Shown: positions 1-9,053, counted from the first letter of the stretch. The stretch is 64,000 nucleotides of DNA from Pelagibius sp. Alg239-R121 (GCF_947331435.1 NZ_CAMZOF010000003.1:496001-560000); one strand, 5' to 3'. Made by a program: numbers and translations. Notes: a model not told the origin generated them from the letters alone.

Positions 1-89
1 TTCTTGCTGTGACCCTGGCGTCCGTGAACATCTTTGGCGGCTTCATCGTCACGCAGCGCATGCTGCAGATGTTCAAGAAGAAGAAATAA
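1..89 (+). CDS. pntAB: NAD(P) transhydrogenase subunit alpha part 2, C-terminal end (partial)
   Basis: Only the last 28 codons are present, read from base 3 to the TAA at 87-89. The peptide is a hydrophobic helix with a Gly-Gly kink, then QRMLQMF and a basic KKKK tail. This is the typical end of the short membrane subunit (alpha-2) of the three-polypeptide proton-translocating transhydrogenase. It lies 13 bases upstream of pntB in the same direction, which supports the call. The 5' part lies outside the window. Identification rests on the tail pattern and the neighbour, so it is confident but indirect. Confidence 0.85.
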   Translation, partial: LAVTLASVNIFGGFIVTQRMLQMFKKKK

Positions 90-102
90 GGGGCGATCGT
101 AA

Positions 103-1500
103 ATGTCACCAGATCTCGCAGCACTGCTGTATCTCGTCGCCTCAATCTGCTTCATCATGGCTCTGCGCGGTTTGTCGCATCCTGAAACCAGTCGGAGCGG
201 CAACCTCTTCGGCATGGTCGGTATGGCCATTGCTATCATCACAACATTGTCAATGCCGGGTGTCGTCAGTTACGGCCTGATCATTGCCGGGATCCTTGTG
301 GGCGGCGCCATCGGTACCGTGATCGCACTCAAGATCAACATGACTGCGTTGCCCCAGCTCGTGGCGGCTTTCCACTCGCTGGTTGGTCTTGCCGCCGTCT
401 TCGTTGCGGTGGCGGCTTTCTACAAACCGCAAGCCTACGGCATCGGAACGCCCGGCGATATCCAGGTCGCCAGTCTGATCGAGATGTCGCTCGGTGTCGC
501 TATTGGTGCCATCACCTTTACCGGTTCGCTGGTGGCGTTCGGCAAGCTGCAGGCGCTCATCAGTGGTAAGCCGCTGGTCTTTGCGTTTCAGCATCATCTG
601 AATGCCGCGATCGGTATTGCGATTGTCGTGCTGATCGTGGTGCTTTGCGTGGATCAGTCGAACGCGGTCTTCTGGCTGATTATCATCCTTGCGCTGCTGG
701 TTGGCTTCCTGCTGATCCTGCCGATCGGTGGGGCGGATATGCCCGTGGTCATCTCCATGCTCAACTCCTACTCGGGTTGGGCGGCTTGCGGCATCGGCTT
801 CACGCTGAGCAACAACCTGTTGATTGTGACCGGTGCGCTGGTGGGCTCTTCGGGTGCGATCTTGTCCTACATCATGTGTAAAGGCATGAACCGCTCTATC
901 TTCAACGTGATCCTGGGCGGTTTCGGAACCGACGGCGGCGCCGTGGCGGGTGGTGCTGGTGGTGATGACGACCGCGTCGCCAAGTCAGGTTCCGCGGAGG
1001 ATGCGGCCTTCATGATGCAGAATTCCGGCTCGGTGATCATCGTTCCTGGTTATGGCATGGCCGTGGCGCAGGCCCAGCATGCACTGCGGGAAATGGCCGA
1101 TATTCTCAAAGGCGGTGGCGTGGACGTGAAGTACGCTATCCATCCGGTGGCCGGCCGCATGCCCGGACACATGAACGTGTTGCTGGCCGAAGCCAACGTG
1201 CCTTACGATGAGGTGCTGGAGATGGAAGAGATTAACCGCGATTTCAAATCGACCGATATCGTCTTCGTGATCGGCGCCAACGACATTACCAACCCTGCCG
1301 CCAAGACGGACCCGGCCTCGCCGATTTACGGCATGCCGATCTTGGAGGTCGATCAGGCCAAGACCGTGCTTTTCATCAAGCGTTCCATGGCCACCGGTTA
1401 TGCCGGCGTCCAGAACGAGCTCTTCTTCCGGGACAACACCATGATGCTGTTCGGTGATGCGAAGAAGATGTGCGAGGACATCGTCAAGGGTATGGAGTAG
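103..1500 (+). CDS. pntB: NAD(P) transhydrogenase subunit beta
   Basis: This inner-membrane subunit couples proton inflow to hydride transfer from NADH to NADP+, feeding NADPH pools. The 465-residue product has about nine hydrophobic segments in the first 260 residues, including an FHSLVG helix with the His near residue 91 that is conserved in the proton path, and the NSYSGWA segment near 221. The C-terminal NADP(H)-binding domain (dIII) carries VPGYGMAVAQ near 314 and GRMPGHMNVLLAEA. Length matches the family. The start ATG lies 13 bases after the alpha-2 stop, as in the three-gene pnt operon of Rhodospirillum-like bacteria. The operon ends at a hairpin terminator just downstream. Confidence 0.97.
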   Translation: MSPDLAALLYLVASICFIMALRGLSHPETSRSGNLFGMVGMAIAIITTLSMPGVVSYGLIIAGILVGGAIGTVIALKINMTALPQLVAAFHSLVGLAAVFVAVAAFYKPQAYGIGTPGDIQVASLIEMSLGVAIGAITFTGSLVAFGKLQALISGKPLVFAFQHHLNAAIGIAIVVLIVVLCVDQSNAVFWLIIILALLVGFLLILPIGGADMPVVISMLNSYSGWAACGIGFTLSNNLLIVTGALVGSSGAILSYIMCKGMNRSIFNVILGGFGTDGGAVAGGAGGDDDRVAKSGSAEDAAFMMQNSGSVIIVPGYGMAVAQAQHALREMADILKGGGVDVKYAIHPVAGRMPGHMNVLLAEANVPYDEVLEMEEINRDFKSTDIVFVIGANDITNPAAKTDPASPIYGMPILEVDQAKTVLFIKRSMATGYAGVQNELFFRDNTMMLFGDAKKMCEDIVKGME

Positions 1501-1535
1501 GGTGCGCTCTTAGGAGAGTACGCTTTCTTGAACAG

Positions 1536-1568
1536 AAAACGGCGGGGCCAAGGCTCCGCCGTTTTTTA
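1536..1568 (+). terminator. Rho-independent terminator after pntB
   Basis: The arms AACGGCGG and CCGCCGTT form a GC-rich hairpin followed by six T residues at 1562-1567. The A run before the left arm means it could also act on the opposite strand, ending the convergent desaturase transcript. Confidence 0.85.
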
Positions 1569-1627
1569 TCTCTAGCCTTCAATGGCTATATTGCAGGAAC
1601 CGGATAGGAATAGTGTTGGCCTGCGCC

Positions 1628-2530
1628 TCAAGGTGCTGCCGTGGATTCGAAAAGATCGTCTCTCTCAACAATCGGTCTGGGCTGCCCGATGTCTTTGGCC
1701 AAGCCAGCGCGTCGGAGGATCCGAATAACCTGCCAGGCCGGATCGGTTTGACCGGGATCCAAGCCGATCCGGGCTGATTCTGGAAAGGCGTGATGATTAT
1801 TGTGCCAACACTCACCGTGAGACAGGACACCGAGCAGTGGCAGATTGGATGCTTGTACAGCGGCGTTTTTGACCCGCCATCGGCCGGGGCCGGGGTTGTG
1901 GCAGAAATATGTGATTGTCCAGTGCCCGACCGTGCTGACGGCCACCCGGACGCAGACACCCCAAATCACCCATGAGGGCCCGCCAGCAGTATAGAGAGGC
2001 ACCACCATCACAAGCTGATGCAGCCGCCAGGTTCGGTCCATAAAACGACACCAGGGGTCGGCGGCAAGTTGTGGCTCAATTATCAATCGGGGCGGATGTT
2101 CGAATTCGAAACGATAGAAAAGCTGCCAAGTCAGGTCCCGCCAAAACCCGCGCCTGTGTGAGAAAAAGTCGTGGCAATCGCTTTGTCGCTGCGCCCAGTC
2201 ACGAAGGTCATGGATTTTCACAATGCCGAACGGACCTGCAACACCAACCAGTAAGCCTGCGTAAATCAAGCTTCGCTCGAGCCACTTCGGGCAGGAGAAT
2301 GTGCGGTGGATCATCATCCGGTGCATGCCGACGCTGTGGCCGACAAGCATGGTCAAGTAGGTCAGCACCAGGAAGACGAGGAACGCGCTCCATGAAAAAT
2401 ACAATGGAGCCAGGACCAGTCCTAAGGAGAGCATTCCGCCGGTCCAAAGAGTCTTGGCCCAGTCCAGAACAATACTGCCTTCAACCGGCGAGGCATTCCT
2501 GCCATCGATCCGCTGGACGGGTTTCATCAT
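1628..2530 (-). CDS. Fatty acid desaturase family protein (acyl-CoA desaturase-like)
   Basis: Probable membrane di-iron desaturase that introduces a double bond into acyl chains. The 300-residue product has hydrophobic segments near 30-60, 88-103 and 172-200. It shows the expected histidine clusters: HRMMIH at 70-75, HDLRDWAQRQ at 107-116 followed by His120 and His125, and HGECWHNNHHAFP at 238-250. The last box is the most diagnostic. The second box deviates from the classic HxxHH but is like that of bacterial stearoyl-CoA-desaturase relatives. Two ATG codons (2530 and 2527) are possible starts. The gene stands alone, convergent with pntB. The exact substrate and double-bond position cannot be read from the sequence. 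Confidence 0.85.
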   Translation of the reverse strand: MMKPVQRIDGRNASPVEGSIVLDWAKTLWTGGMLSLGLVLAPLYFSWSAFLVFLVLTYLTMLVGHSVGMHRMMIHRTFSCPKWLERSLIYAGLLVGVAGPFGIVKIHDLRDWAQRQSDCHDFFSHRRGFWRDLTWQLFYRFEFEHPPRLIIEPQLAADPWCRFMDRTWRLHQLVMVVPLYTAGGPSWVIWGVCVRVAVSTVGHWTITYFCHNPGPGRWRVKNAAVQASNLPLLGVLSHGECWHNNHHAFPESARIGLDPGQTDPAWQVIRILRRAGLAKDIGQPRPIVERDDLFESTAAP

Positions 2531-2644
2531 GGCAACGCGATAAGCCTCGTTTCCACCCAGTGACCAGGGGTTAACGGCGGCACAGTCTCTGCGGGCGAAT
2601 TCCGGTCCATGCTTCTATGGTTGCCTGAATCCAGGCACAAGAAA

Positions 2645-2677
2645 AGGGCCGCTGAAAGGCTTCCCGCCTACGGCCCT
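2645..2677 (-). terminator. Possible terminator after rpsU
   Basis: Read on the minus strand, AGGGCCG and CGGCCCT pair around a 19-base loop and run straight into TTTTC. This suits the 3' end of the rpsU transcript. The long loop keeps confidence moderate. Confidence 0.5.
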
Positions 2678-2750
2678 CATTCTTGTCGATCATGATCGTC
2701 TTTCAGGCGCATCTAAGAATAGACAACGCCCGCAGGACTTCAAATCTGGG

Positions 2751-2954
2751 CTAGAAACCCTCGCGTTCGATCCGCTTACGAAGCAGCTTCCGGTGACGGC
2801 GAACCGCCTCTGCGCGCTCCCGCTTCTTACGGGCCGATGGCTTCTCGAAGTTGCGGCGCAGCTTCATCTCACGGAAAACACCCTCGCGCTGCAGCTTCTT
2901 TTTCAGCGCGCGTAGGGCCTGATCAACGTTATTATCGCGAACGTGTACTTGCAC
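2751..2954 (-). CDS. rpsU: 30S ribosomal protein S21
   Basis: Small basic ribosomal protein that helps the 30S subunit engage mRNA. The 67-residue product begins [14 protein letters not shown], continues with [16 protein letters not shown], and ends in an Arg/Lys-rich helix, all typical of alphaproteobacterial S21. The reading frame is open for a further 30 codons upstream, but the family starts at the GTG at 2954. An AAAGGAG ribosome binding site lies 11 bases before that GTG. An ATG just after this site is out of frame and opens only a ten-codon mini-ORF. Expected to be a single-gene transcript. Confidence 0.95.
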   Translation of the reverse strand: MQVHVRDNNVDQALRALKKKLQREGVFREMKLRRNFEKPSARKKRERAEAVRRHRKLLRKRIEREGF

Positions 2955-3213
2955 GGGCGACCATGCTCCTTTCACTGCGATGGGTTCTCTGACCCATCGG
3001 CTCATCCTAACTGTCATGTCAGGGTTAAGAACAAACCATCCCACTCGCTATGGCGATACCGTAGCGTGGTGTGGAGGGTGGTATCATACGAAAAAGGCCA
3101 TGTGAAGGGCGATTTGCAAGATTCTGACGCTTTTTGCCGCAGCTGGCTAAAAAAAGCTGCCTGGGCCTGTTACCTGGCTTTACCGCCACTCCGGTCGCGG
3201 CCATATTGCCTCT

Positions 3214-3801
3214 ATGGCCTTATTGAAGATAGCCCGTATGGGGCATCCCGTATTGAAACAGCGTGCAGAAGAGGTTTCGGACCCGACTGCTCCTGAAATC
3301 CGCCATTTGGTTGCCGATATGATCGAAACCATGCAGGACGCTAATGGTACCGGATTGGCCGCACCGCAGGTGCACATACCACTTCGGGTGGTGGTTTTTT
3401 ACGTTAATGCCGCCCGCGCCGCGCGGGAAGACGCCGGCGATGAATTGGATTCCCAGGAATCCGACGACGACTCCGGTGAAAGCGGTGTGCCGCTGACGGT
3501 CTTGATCAATCCGGAGCTGGAATTTCTAACGGAGGAGCAGTCGATCGGCTGGGAGGGTTGCCTCTCCGTGCCTGGTCTCGCGGGGCAGGTGCCGCGCTGG
3601 ACTGCCCTGCGTTACAGTGCCTTTGACCTTGAAGGGCGACGCTTTGAGCGAACGGCCAGAGGCTTTCATGCACGGGTTGTTCAGCATGAGTGCGATCATT
3701 TGGATGGTGTCCTCTATCCGCAACGTATGATCGACCTCTCGACTTTGACCTTCACGAGCGAGATCGGGGCCGCTAACGAGCCCGTTGAGAACCAGTCTTG
3801 A
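3214..3801 (+). CDS. def: Peptide deformylase
   Basis: Removes the formyl group from the N-terminal methionine of new proteins in the cytosol. All three metal-site motifs are present: GTGLAAPQ at 45-52, EGCLS at 114-118 (Cys116) and HECDH at 158-162. The 195-residue length is slightly long because of an acidic, Asp/Ser/Glu-rich insertion at about 73-91 between the first two motifs. There is no methionyl-tRNA formyltransferase gene (fmt) beside it, unlike the usual def-fmt pair, so this may be a second, stand-alone deformylase. No strong ribosome binding site precedes the ATG at 3214. COQ9 follows 76 bases downstream. Confidence 0.93.
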   Translation: MALLKIARMGHPVLKQRAEEVSDPTAPEIRHLVADMIETMQDANGTGLAAPQVHIPLRVVVFYVNAARAAREDAGDELDSQESDDDSGESGVPLTVLINPELEFLTEEQSIGWEGCLSVPGLAGQVPRWTALRYSAFDLEGRRFERTARGFHARVVQHECDHLDGVLYPQRMIDLSTLTFTSEIGAANEPVENQS

Positions 3802-3877
3802 GTATTCATTCGGGGCAGGTGCCGATGCAGCTTGCTCGCGATTTTCTGAATTTTGGCGGTTTAAAAGGACCTGAGCG

Positions 3878-4591
3878 ATGACCACGGATAAAGCGCAGCT
3901 CGACCTGTTGGAAGCGGCATTGCCGCATATCGCGTTTGATGGCTGGAGCGTCAAGGCGATACAGACGGGCGCTCGGGATCTGAATATGGACTCGATCGAT
4001 GCTCAGAATCTTTTTCCCGGGGGTGTTGCTGAGCTGGTTGAGAGGTTCAGCTCCCACATCGATCACCTCATGATGGTTGAGTTGGAGAAGCAGGAGTTGG
4101 GCGCCATGAAGGTGCGTGAACGCATTGCCACCGCTGTCCGATTCCGCTTGGAATTGCTTGAACCGCATCGAGAAGCCATCAACCGAGGCTTGACGTATCT
4201 GGCGATGCCGCAAAATGCGCAGCTCGGGCTCACCTGCCTTTACCGCACCGTCGATGCCATGTGGTTTGCTGCGGGAGATCGCGCGACCGATTATAATTTT
4301 TACAGCAAGCGGCTGTTGCTCGCCGGGGTCTATTCTTCGACCCTGCTATATTGGCTGAATGATCGATCTGAGGGGCACAGCGAGACCTGGGCGTTTCTTG
4401 ATCGGCGAATCGGTGAAGTTCTGAAAGTCGGCGGACGTTTCGGAAAGACCATGAGTGGTGTTCTAAGTCTGCCGGAAAAGCTGCTCGAACGCGGCAAGCG
4501 CTTTGGCCAGGGTGGCGGCCTGAAGGCGCGGGGATTTAGCGCCCGTGGGTTTGGCTCCCGTGGGTTTGGCCCCGGCTTCAGGAAACGGTAG
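3878..4591 (+). CDS. COQ9 family ubiquinone biosynthesis protein
   Basis: COQ9 proteins bind lipids and support ubiquinone synthesis, in eukaryotes by assisting the COQ7 hydroxylase. The 237-residue product has the TetR-like helical fold signature of the family: an N-terminal segment LLEAALPHIAFDGWS, then LTCLYRTVDAMWFAAGDRATDYNFYSKR and LLAGVYSSTLLYWL. The GDxxTDxNFYSKR block is the COQ9 hallmark. The last 25 residues are an unusual basic tail with four RGF-type repeats (KARGF, SARGF, GSRGF, GPGF), possibly binding RNA, phospholipid or membrane. It follows def and converges on purK. Confidence 0.9.
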   Translation: MTTDKAQLDLLEAALPHIAFDGWSVKAIQTGARDLNMDSIDAQNLFPGGVAELVERFSSHIDHLMMVELEKQELGAMKVRERIATAVRFRLELLEPHREAINRGLTYLAMPQNAQLGLTCLYRTVDAMWFAAGDRATDYNFYSKRLLLAGVYSSTLLYWLNDRSEGHSETWAFLDRRIGEVLKVGGRFGKTMSGVLSLPEKLLERGKRFGQGGGLKARGFSARGFGSRGFGPGFRKR

Positions 4592-4640
4592 AGAGCAGAT
4601 CGCACCAGCGACTGTTACCGCCAAATAGAACAATCGCGCG

Positions 4641-5741
4641 CTAAATCTTCGGCGACAGTCTGTTTACGTGTCCCATTTTGCGCCCGGGACGTGCTTCGGC
4701 TTTGCCGTAGAGATGCAGTTTGGCGCCAGGTTCCGTCAGGATCGACTGCCAGGCATCCACATCGTCTCCGATCAGGTTTTTCATCACCGCATTGCTATGG
4801 CGATCGGGCGAACCTAAAGACAGGCCCGCGACGGCGCGCATAAATTGCTCGAACTGTGAGGTGATGCAGGCATCCATGGTCCAATGCCCTGAGTTATGCG
4901 GCCGGGGCGCCATTTCGTTGACCAGGATGTGGTCGTCGGAAGTGACGAACATTTCGATCGCAAGCAGCCCCTGCAGATCCATCTCCTCGGCGAGCCGGCG
5001 TGCGATAACTTCCGCACGATCGGCTAACTCGGCAGTGATCCGGGCCGGCGCGTGGGTCTGATCCAATATATGGTTCTTGTGGTGATTTTCGACGGGAACG
5101 TAGCATTCACTGGATCCGTCGCCGTTGCGCGCAATGATGACTGAGATTTCCATCCGGAAGTCGACAAAACCCTCGACGATCGCTGCCGCCGTCTCCTTGC
5201 CGCCTGACATCGCGTTCCAGGCGGTTTCGATATCGTCACCATAGGAAATAAACACCTGACCCTTGCCGTCGTAGCCGAACTCTGCGGTTTTCAGAATACA
5301 GGGAAGCCCAAAGTCGCGCGTAACCCGTGCCAGGGAATCGGCATTGGTGGCCTCGGCATAGCGGGTCGTGGGCACTGCGATCGAGTTGCAGAAATCCTTT
5401 TCCCGCAAACGGTTCTGGCAGATGCGCAGGACATTAGGGCCGGGTCGGACAGGGATCCGTTTGACGAGGAATTCGGCTGTTGCCGCAGGGACGTTTTCGA
5501 ATTCGTAGGTAACCGCGTCGATCGCAGCGGCGAATTTTTCCAGCGCCTGCCAGTCGTCGTAGGCTGCGACTGTGTTCAGCGACGTTACCTGCGATGCCGG
5601 TCCATCCACCTCCGGGCTGTAAACGTGGACTTTGTAGCCTAACGACGCTGCTGCCAAGGCCGCCATCCGGCCGAGCTGGCCACCGCCGAGCATGCCGATC
5701 GTTGAACCGGGCGGAAGGGGAAGGCTCTGGCTATCGCTCAT
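4641..5741 (-). CDS. purK: N5-carboxyaminoimidazole ribonucleotide synthase
   Basis: ATP-grasp enzyme of purine synthesis that carboxylates AIR to N5-CAIR. The 366-residue product opens with IGMLGGGQLGRM, the nucleotide-binding loop of PurK. It continues with CILKTAEFGYDGKGQ and ends the catalytic domain with the metal-binding NEMAPRPHNSGH. A TTG twelve codons upstream (5777) would extend the frame. I chose the ATG at 5741 because family members start just before the GGGQLGRM loop. It follows purE by 43 bases on the same strand, so the two form the standard purEK unit in which PurE converts N5-CAIR to CAIR. Confidence 0.96.
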   Translation of the reverse strand: MSDSQSLPLPPGSTIGMLGGGQLGRMAALAAASLGYKVHVYSPEVDGPASQVTSLNTVAAYDDWQALEKFAAAIDAVTYEFENVPAATAEFLVKRIPVRPGPNVLRICQNRLREKDFCNSIAVPTTRYAEATNADSLARVTRDFGLPCILKTAEFGYDGKGQVFISYGDDIETAWNAMSGGKETAAAIVEGFVDFRMEISVIIARNGDGSSECYVPVENHHKNHILDQTHAPARITAELADRAEVIARRLAEEMDLQGLLAIEMFVTSDDHILVNEMAPRPHNSGHWTMDACITSQFEQFMRAVAGLSLGSPDRHSNAVMKNLIGDDVDAWQSILTEPGAKLHLYGKAEARPGRKMGHVNRLSPKI

Positions 5742-5784
5742 GTTCGCTGCTCGACCTGTTGTCGCCGTTAATCGCAATCAGACT

Positions 5785-6285
5785 CTAGGCATTGTCGCTG
5801 GGGCTGTTGGCCACCGCATCACTCTGGCGCTGGCGCCAGGCATCCAGCGCGTCGGCGGTCTCGGCATTCCCGAGTGCAAGGATGGAAGCGGCCAGCAATC
5901 CGGCGTTTGTGGCGCCCGCTTTACCGATCGCGAGAGTTCCCACCGGAATTCCACCGGGCATCTGAACGATCGAAAGCAGGCTGTCCTGGCCGCTTAGTGC
6001 TTTGCTTTCGACTGGTACGCCGAGAACGGGCAGTGGCGTCATGGAGGCAACCATACCCGGAAGATGAGCCGCACCGCCGGCGCCCGCGATGATGACCTTC
6101 AACCCTCGCTCGCGAGCGGTGCGGGCATAATCCATCATTCGCAAAGGGGTCCGGTGGGCCGAAACAATCCGCTTTTCATAGGGAACGCCAAGGGTCTCGA
6201 GTACCTCAGCGGCATGCCTCATCGTCGGCCAGTCAGATTGACTGCCCATAATAATGCCAACCTGCACATCGTCGTTCGAAACCAT
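5785..6285 (-). CDS. purE: N5-carboxyaminoimidazole ribonucleotide mutase
   Basis: Moves the carboxyl group of N5-CAIR to C4, the step after PurK in purine synthesis. The 166-residue protein has the family's [10 protein letters not shown] start at 10-19, SAHRTP at 43-48, and the [12 protein letters not shown] loop near 67-78, matching bacterial class I PurE. Length is normal. It is the promoter-proximal gene of purEK. About 260 bases of AT-richer DNA upstream separate it from the divergent diguanylate cyclase gene and should contain both promoters. Confidence 0.97.
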   Translation of the reverse strand: MVSNDDVQVGIIMGSQSDWPTMRHAAEVLETLGVPYEKRIVSAHRTPLRMMDYARTARERGLKVIIAGAGGAAHLPGMVASMTPLPVLGVPVESKALSGQDSLLSIVQMPGGIPVGTLAIGKAGATNAGLLAASILALGNAETADALDAWRQRQSDAVANSPSDNA

Positions 6286-6546
6286 TCGCCTACCAACTAA
6301 AGCTGCCCAAAAGAGGCCGCATTATCATGACAAGGTCACGCCGAAGCAAGTGAAGTCAGGCAATGTAAGAATGAGAGACGCACTGTGGCGTTTTCCTTCA
6401 TGACATCTGGGTGAAATTAGTTACTCAAATCGCAGATATCTGTGTTTTTTTTGAGGGTTTACCGATCAGTATTAACTTTCGTGATAGATTGATTGTGTAA
6501 TGACAGAGTGCGGGCGCCGATCCGGCCGCTTAGACAAAAGGCGACT

Positions 6547-7293
6547 ATGAAAGTCAGAAACAATACCTCGTCCTCATTTGTGCCGGGTGCATCCGTCGCA
6601 ACGGGTGCCGGTCCGGTCACGAAGGCTGAAGCGGTGACGCCGGCCCGCCGCGCGTCGGATCAGCCGATCGATGTGACGACGATCATGGGTATTCCGGAAT
6701 CGGAATTGACGCCCAAGGTCAAGGCTGCGTTTGAAAAACTGCTCGCCGAAGTCGTCAATATGCGCCAGGAATTGGAGCGGGCTCAAAAGCGGATCGGTTA
6801 TTTGGAAGAGCTGGCGGATCAGGACAGCCTCGCGCCGGTCCTCAACCGGCGGGCGTTCGTGCGCGAGCTCAGCCGGATGATGTCCTTTGCCGAACGCTAC
6901 GGATCTCCCGGCAGCGTCTTGTTCTTTGACGTCAACGGTATGAAGCAGGTCAACGATACCCATGGCCATGGCGCTGGCGATGCAGCCCTGAAGCATATCG
7001 CCTCGACCCTGCTTGCCAATGTCAGATCATCCGATGTGGTCGGGCGCCTCGGCGGCGATGAATTTGGCGTGGTTCTCGCGCAGGCAAGTACAGAGATAGC
7101 CGTGGAAAAGGCGTCTCAGCTCTCAACCGACGTTCAGGCAGAGCCTGTTGTTTGGGAAGGTCAGCAGCTCGATGTCTCGGTTTCCTATGGCGTTCATACC
7201 TTCGCGGGCGAAGAACAGGTCGACGAGGCTCTCAATGCTGCAGACAAGGCAATGTACGAACAGAAACGCAATTCTGCCGCGAGAAAGCAATAG
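6547..7293 (+). CDS. GGDEF-domain diguanylate cyclase
   Basis: Predicted to make cyclic di-GMP from two GTP. The 248-residue protein has a low-complexity N-terminus, a short helical coiled-coil stretch (about 62-92) and one GGDEF domain. The active loop RLGGDEF is intact (GGDEF at 169-173) and the substrate-site FFDVNGMKQVNDTHGH is present. An RxxD inhibitory site (RSSD, 160-163) lies five residues before GGDEF, so product feedback is likely. There is no membrane, PAS or response-regulator input domain, so the signal is unknown. The ATG at 6547 follows AAAGGCG and is preferred over an in-frame TTG at 6493. Confidence 0.9.
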   Translation: MKVRNNTSSSFVPGASVATGAGPVTKAEAVTPARRASDQPIDVTTIMGIPESELTPKVKAAFEKLLAEVVNMRQELERAQKRIGYLEELADQDSLAPVLNRRAFVRELSRMMSFAERYGSPGSVLFFDVNGMKQVNDTHGHGAGDAALKHIASTLLANVRSSDVVGRLGGDEFGVVLAQASTEIAVEKASQLSTDVQAEPVVWEGQQLDVSVSYGVHTFAGEEQVDEALNAADKAMYEQKRNSAARKQ

Positions 7294-7565
7294 CTCCGCA
7301 GTCCGGGAACAGCCTGAAATCAGATTGGTTTTCAGTTAATCACGAAGCGACCTGACCCGGCCGCTCTAATTTATGTGGTTGGAGTAGGTTCACCGGGACG
7401 GCAGATCACCAGGAGAGATTCCATCTAACCCGGATCCGCTCTAGAGGGTGGTGCACGCTCTGAAGGAGGTCTTGTCCGGCTTTCCGCTGCCGATCTGTTG
7501 ATCTAACGCCCTGTGGTTCCTGGCCGCCTTGTTTGCTTTGACGGCTTTCTCCGGATGCTGGACTG

Positions 7566-7772
7566 TTAGGCGATGATATCTGGAAGCAGCTCGCTCTCAA
7601 GTTTCAGAATCAGGTCCTTAAGCATCAGCTTACGCTTTTTCATGCGCTGAAGCTGAAGCTGATCAAAGGGCACCTGATCGTGGATTCTTGCGATGACATC
7701 GTCGAGGTCGCGATGTTCTTCCAGAAGCCGCGTGAGTTGCTGCCTCATTTTCTCTCGATCAGTCTCTTCCAT
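7566..7772 (-). CDS. YdcH/DUF465 family small protein
   Basis: A 68-residue, fully helical protein: MEETDREKMRQQL, LLEEHRDLDDVIARI, then a basic MKKRKLMLKDLILKLE helix and a hydrophobic end. This two-helix pattern with the H-x-x-L-D and KKxKLxLKD elements is that of the DUF465 (YdcH) family. Its members are abundant in alphaproteobacteria and of unclear function. The frame is open 23 codons further upstream, but the ATG at 7772 matches the family length. A second family member lies at 10412. The 270 bases between it and the cyclase gene show nothing recognisable. Confidence 0.8.
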   Translation of the reverse strand: MEETDREKMRQQLTRLLEEHRDLDDVIARIHDQVPFDQLQLQRMKKRKLMLKDLILKLESELLPDIIA

Positions 7773-7973
7773 GAGTGTCACGAATAGTGAAGTCCCAACC
7801 ATAGTAACCCGGAATCGGGCCTTGCGACCACAGCATACCACAAGAATTCATCCGAATTTGCATCGAACTTCGGTCTTTCCTGCCCGATTTGCATAGTGTT
7901 GTTTGCGTCTGCGCCGCTTTTACGCGAGAATCGCACTGCTAAGCTGTTGAAATAGCCAGAGTCATCGGGTGCG

Positions 7974-9053
7974 ATGAAGCGAATAGCAGTTCTTACGAGC
8001 GGTGGAGATTGCGCAGGTCTTAATGCCGTGGTCCGGGCCGTAACGCAACGGGCGATTACGGGCTATGGTTGGGAGGTCTTCGGCGTCCGTCAGGGGACGG
8101 CCGGCCTTTTGGCTCGGCCCATCGATGCAGAGCCTTTGCATATAAGCCGGTTCGAGGGTGATCTTTTGCGGCGCGGCGGCACCTTCCTTGGTACCACCAA
8201 CAGCGGTAACCCCTTCGATTATCCCACGAACGATGGCCGCAGGGTCGACCGGTCCGAGGAGATCATAGCTGCCTATCGGGAGTTGGAGCTGGATGCCCTG
8301 ATCGGAATCGGGGGTGACGGCAGTATGGATATTCTCCGCAGGTTGGCTCAACAGGGTGGATTGAACCTGGTTGGAATTCCCAAGACCATCGATAACGACC
8401 TCGGTCACACGGAACTCTCCGTCGGTTACGATACGGCCGTGGGAGTCGCGACCGATGCGCTCGATCACCTGCAGCCGACCGCCGCCAGTCACTCACGGGT
8501 GATGGTGCTGGAGGTGATGGGGCGGGATGCCGGGCATATTGCGCTGAGTTCCGGGATTGCCGGCGGGGCGGACGTGATCCTTATTCCCGAAATCGAATAC
8601 CGGATCGATAGCGTCTCGCGCAAGATTGCGGCGTTGCGGGATCATGGACGCAATTTTGCGCTGGTCGTAGTTGCTGAGGCTGTGACCACGGAAAGTGGTG
8701 AACCGGTCACGCAAAGGCAATCCGGGGGCAGCGTAAACTACGGCGGAATTGGGCACTACATCGCCGAACGCATAGCCGATGTCACCGGTGCCGAGACACG
8801 GGTAACCGTCTTGGGGCATGTCCAGCGCGGCGGCGCACCGACGCCGACGGATCGTCTGATGGGAACCGCCTTTGGTGTTCATGCCGTCGATTTGATTGCT
8901 GAAGGAAAATTCGACCACATGGTGGCCTGGTCCAACCGCCAGGTGACTGCGATCCCGATTGCAGATGCGATCGCTGGCTATAACGCCGTTGATCCGAACG
9001 GCAGTCTGGTAACGACAGCCAGGGGGGTGGGAATCTGTTTTGGCGATGACTAG
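7974..9053 (+). CDS. 6-phosphofructokinase (ATP- or PPi-dependent)
   Basis: Phosphorylates fructose 6-phosphate to the 1,6-bisphosphate. The 359-residue protein begins IAVLTSGGDCAGLNAV and has GIGGDGSMD at 111-119, IPKTIDND at 135-142, MGRDAGHIAL, and LGHVQRGG near the C-terminus, all PFKA-family motifs. Two residues decide the phosphoryl donor. The Gly of GGDG (116) matches ATP enzymes, while the Lys of PKTIDND (137) is seen in PPi enzymes and in some ATP enzymes of the mixed group. I lean to ATP use but cannot settle it. The next gene overlaps its 3' end by 8 bases, so they are co-transcribed. Confidence 0.92.
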   Translation: MKRIAVLTSGGDCAGLNAVVRAVTQRAITGYGWEVFGVRQGTAGLLARPIDAEPLHISRFEGDLLRRGGTFLGTTNSGNPFDYPTNDGRRVDRSEEIIAAYRELELDALIGIGGDGSMDILRRLAQQGGLNLVGIPKTIDNDLGHTELSVGYDTAVGVATDALDHLQPTAASHSRVMVLEVMGRDAGHIALSSGIAGGADVILIPEIEYRIDSVSRKIAALRDHGRNFALVVVAEAVTTESGEPVTQRQSGGSVNYGGIGHYIAERIADVTGAETRVTVLGHVQRGGAPTPTDRLMGTAFGVHAVDLIAEGKFDHMVAWSNRQVTAIPIADAIAGYNAVDPNGSLVTTARGVGICFGDD

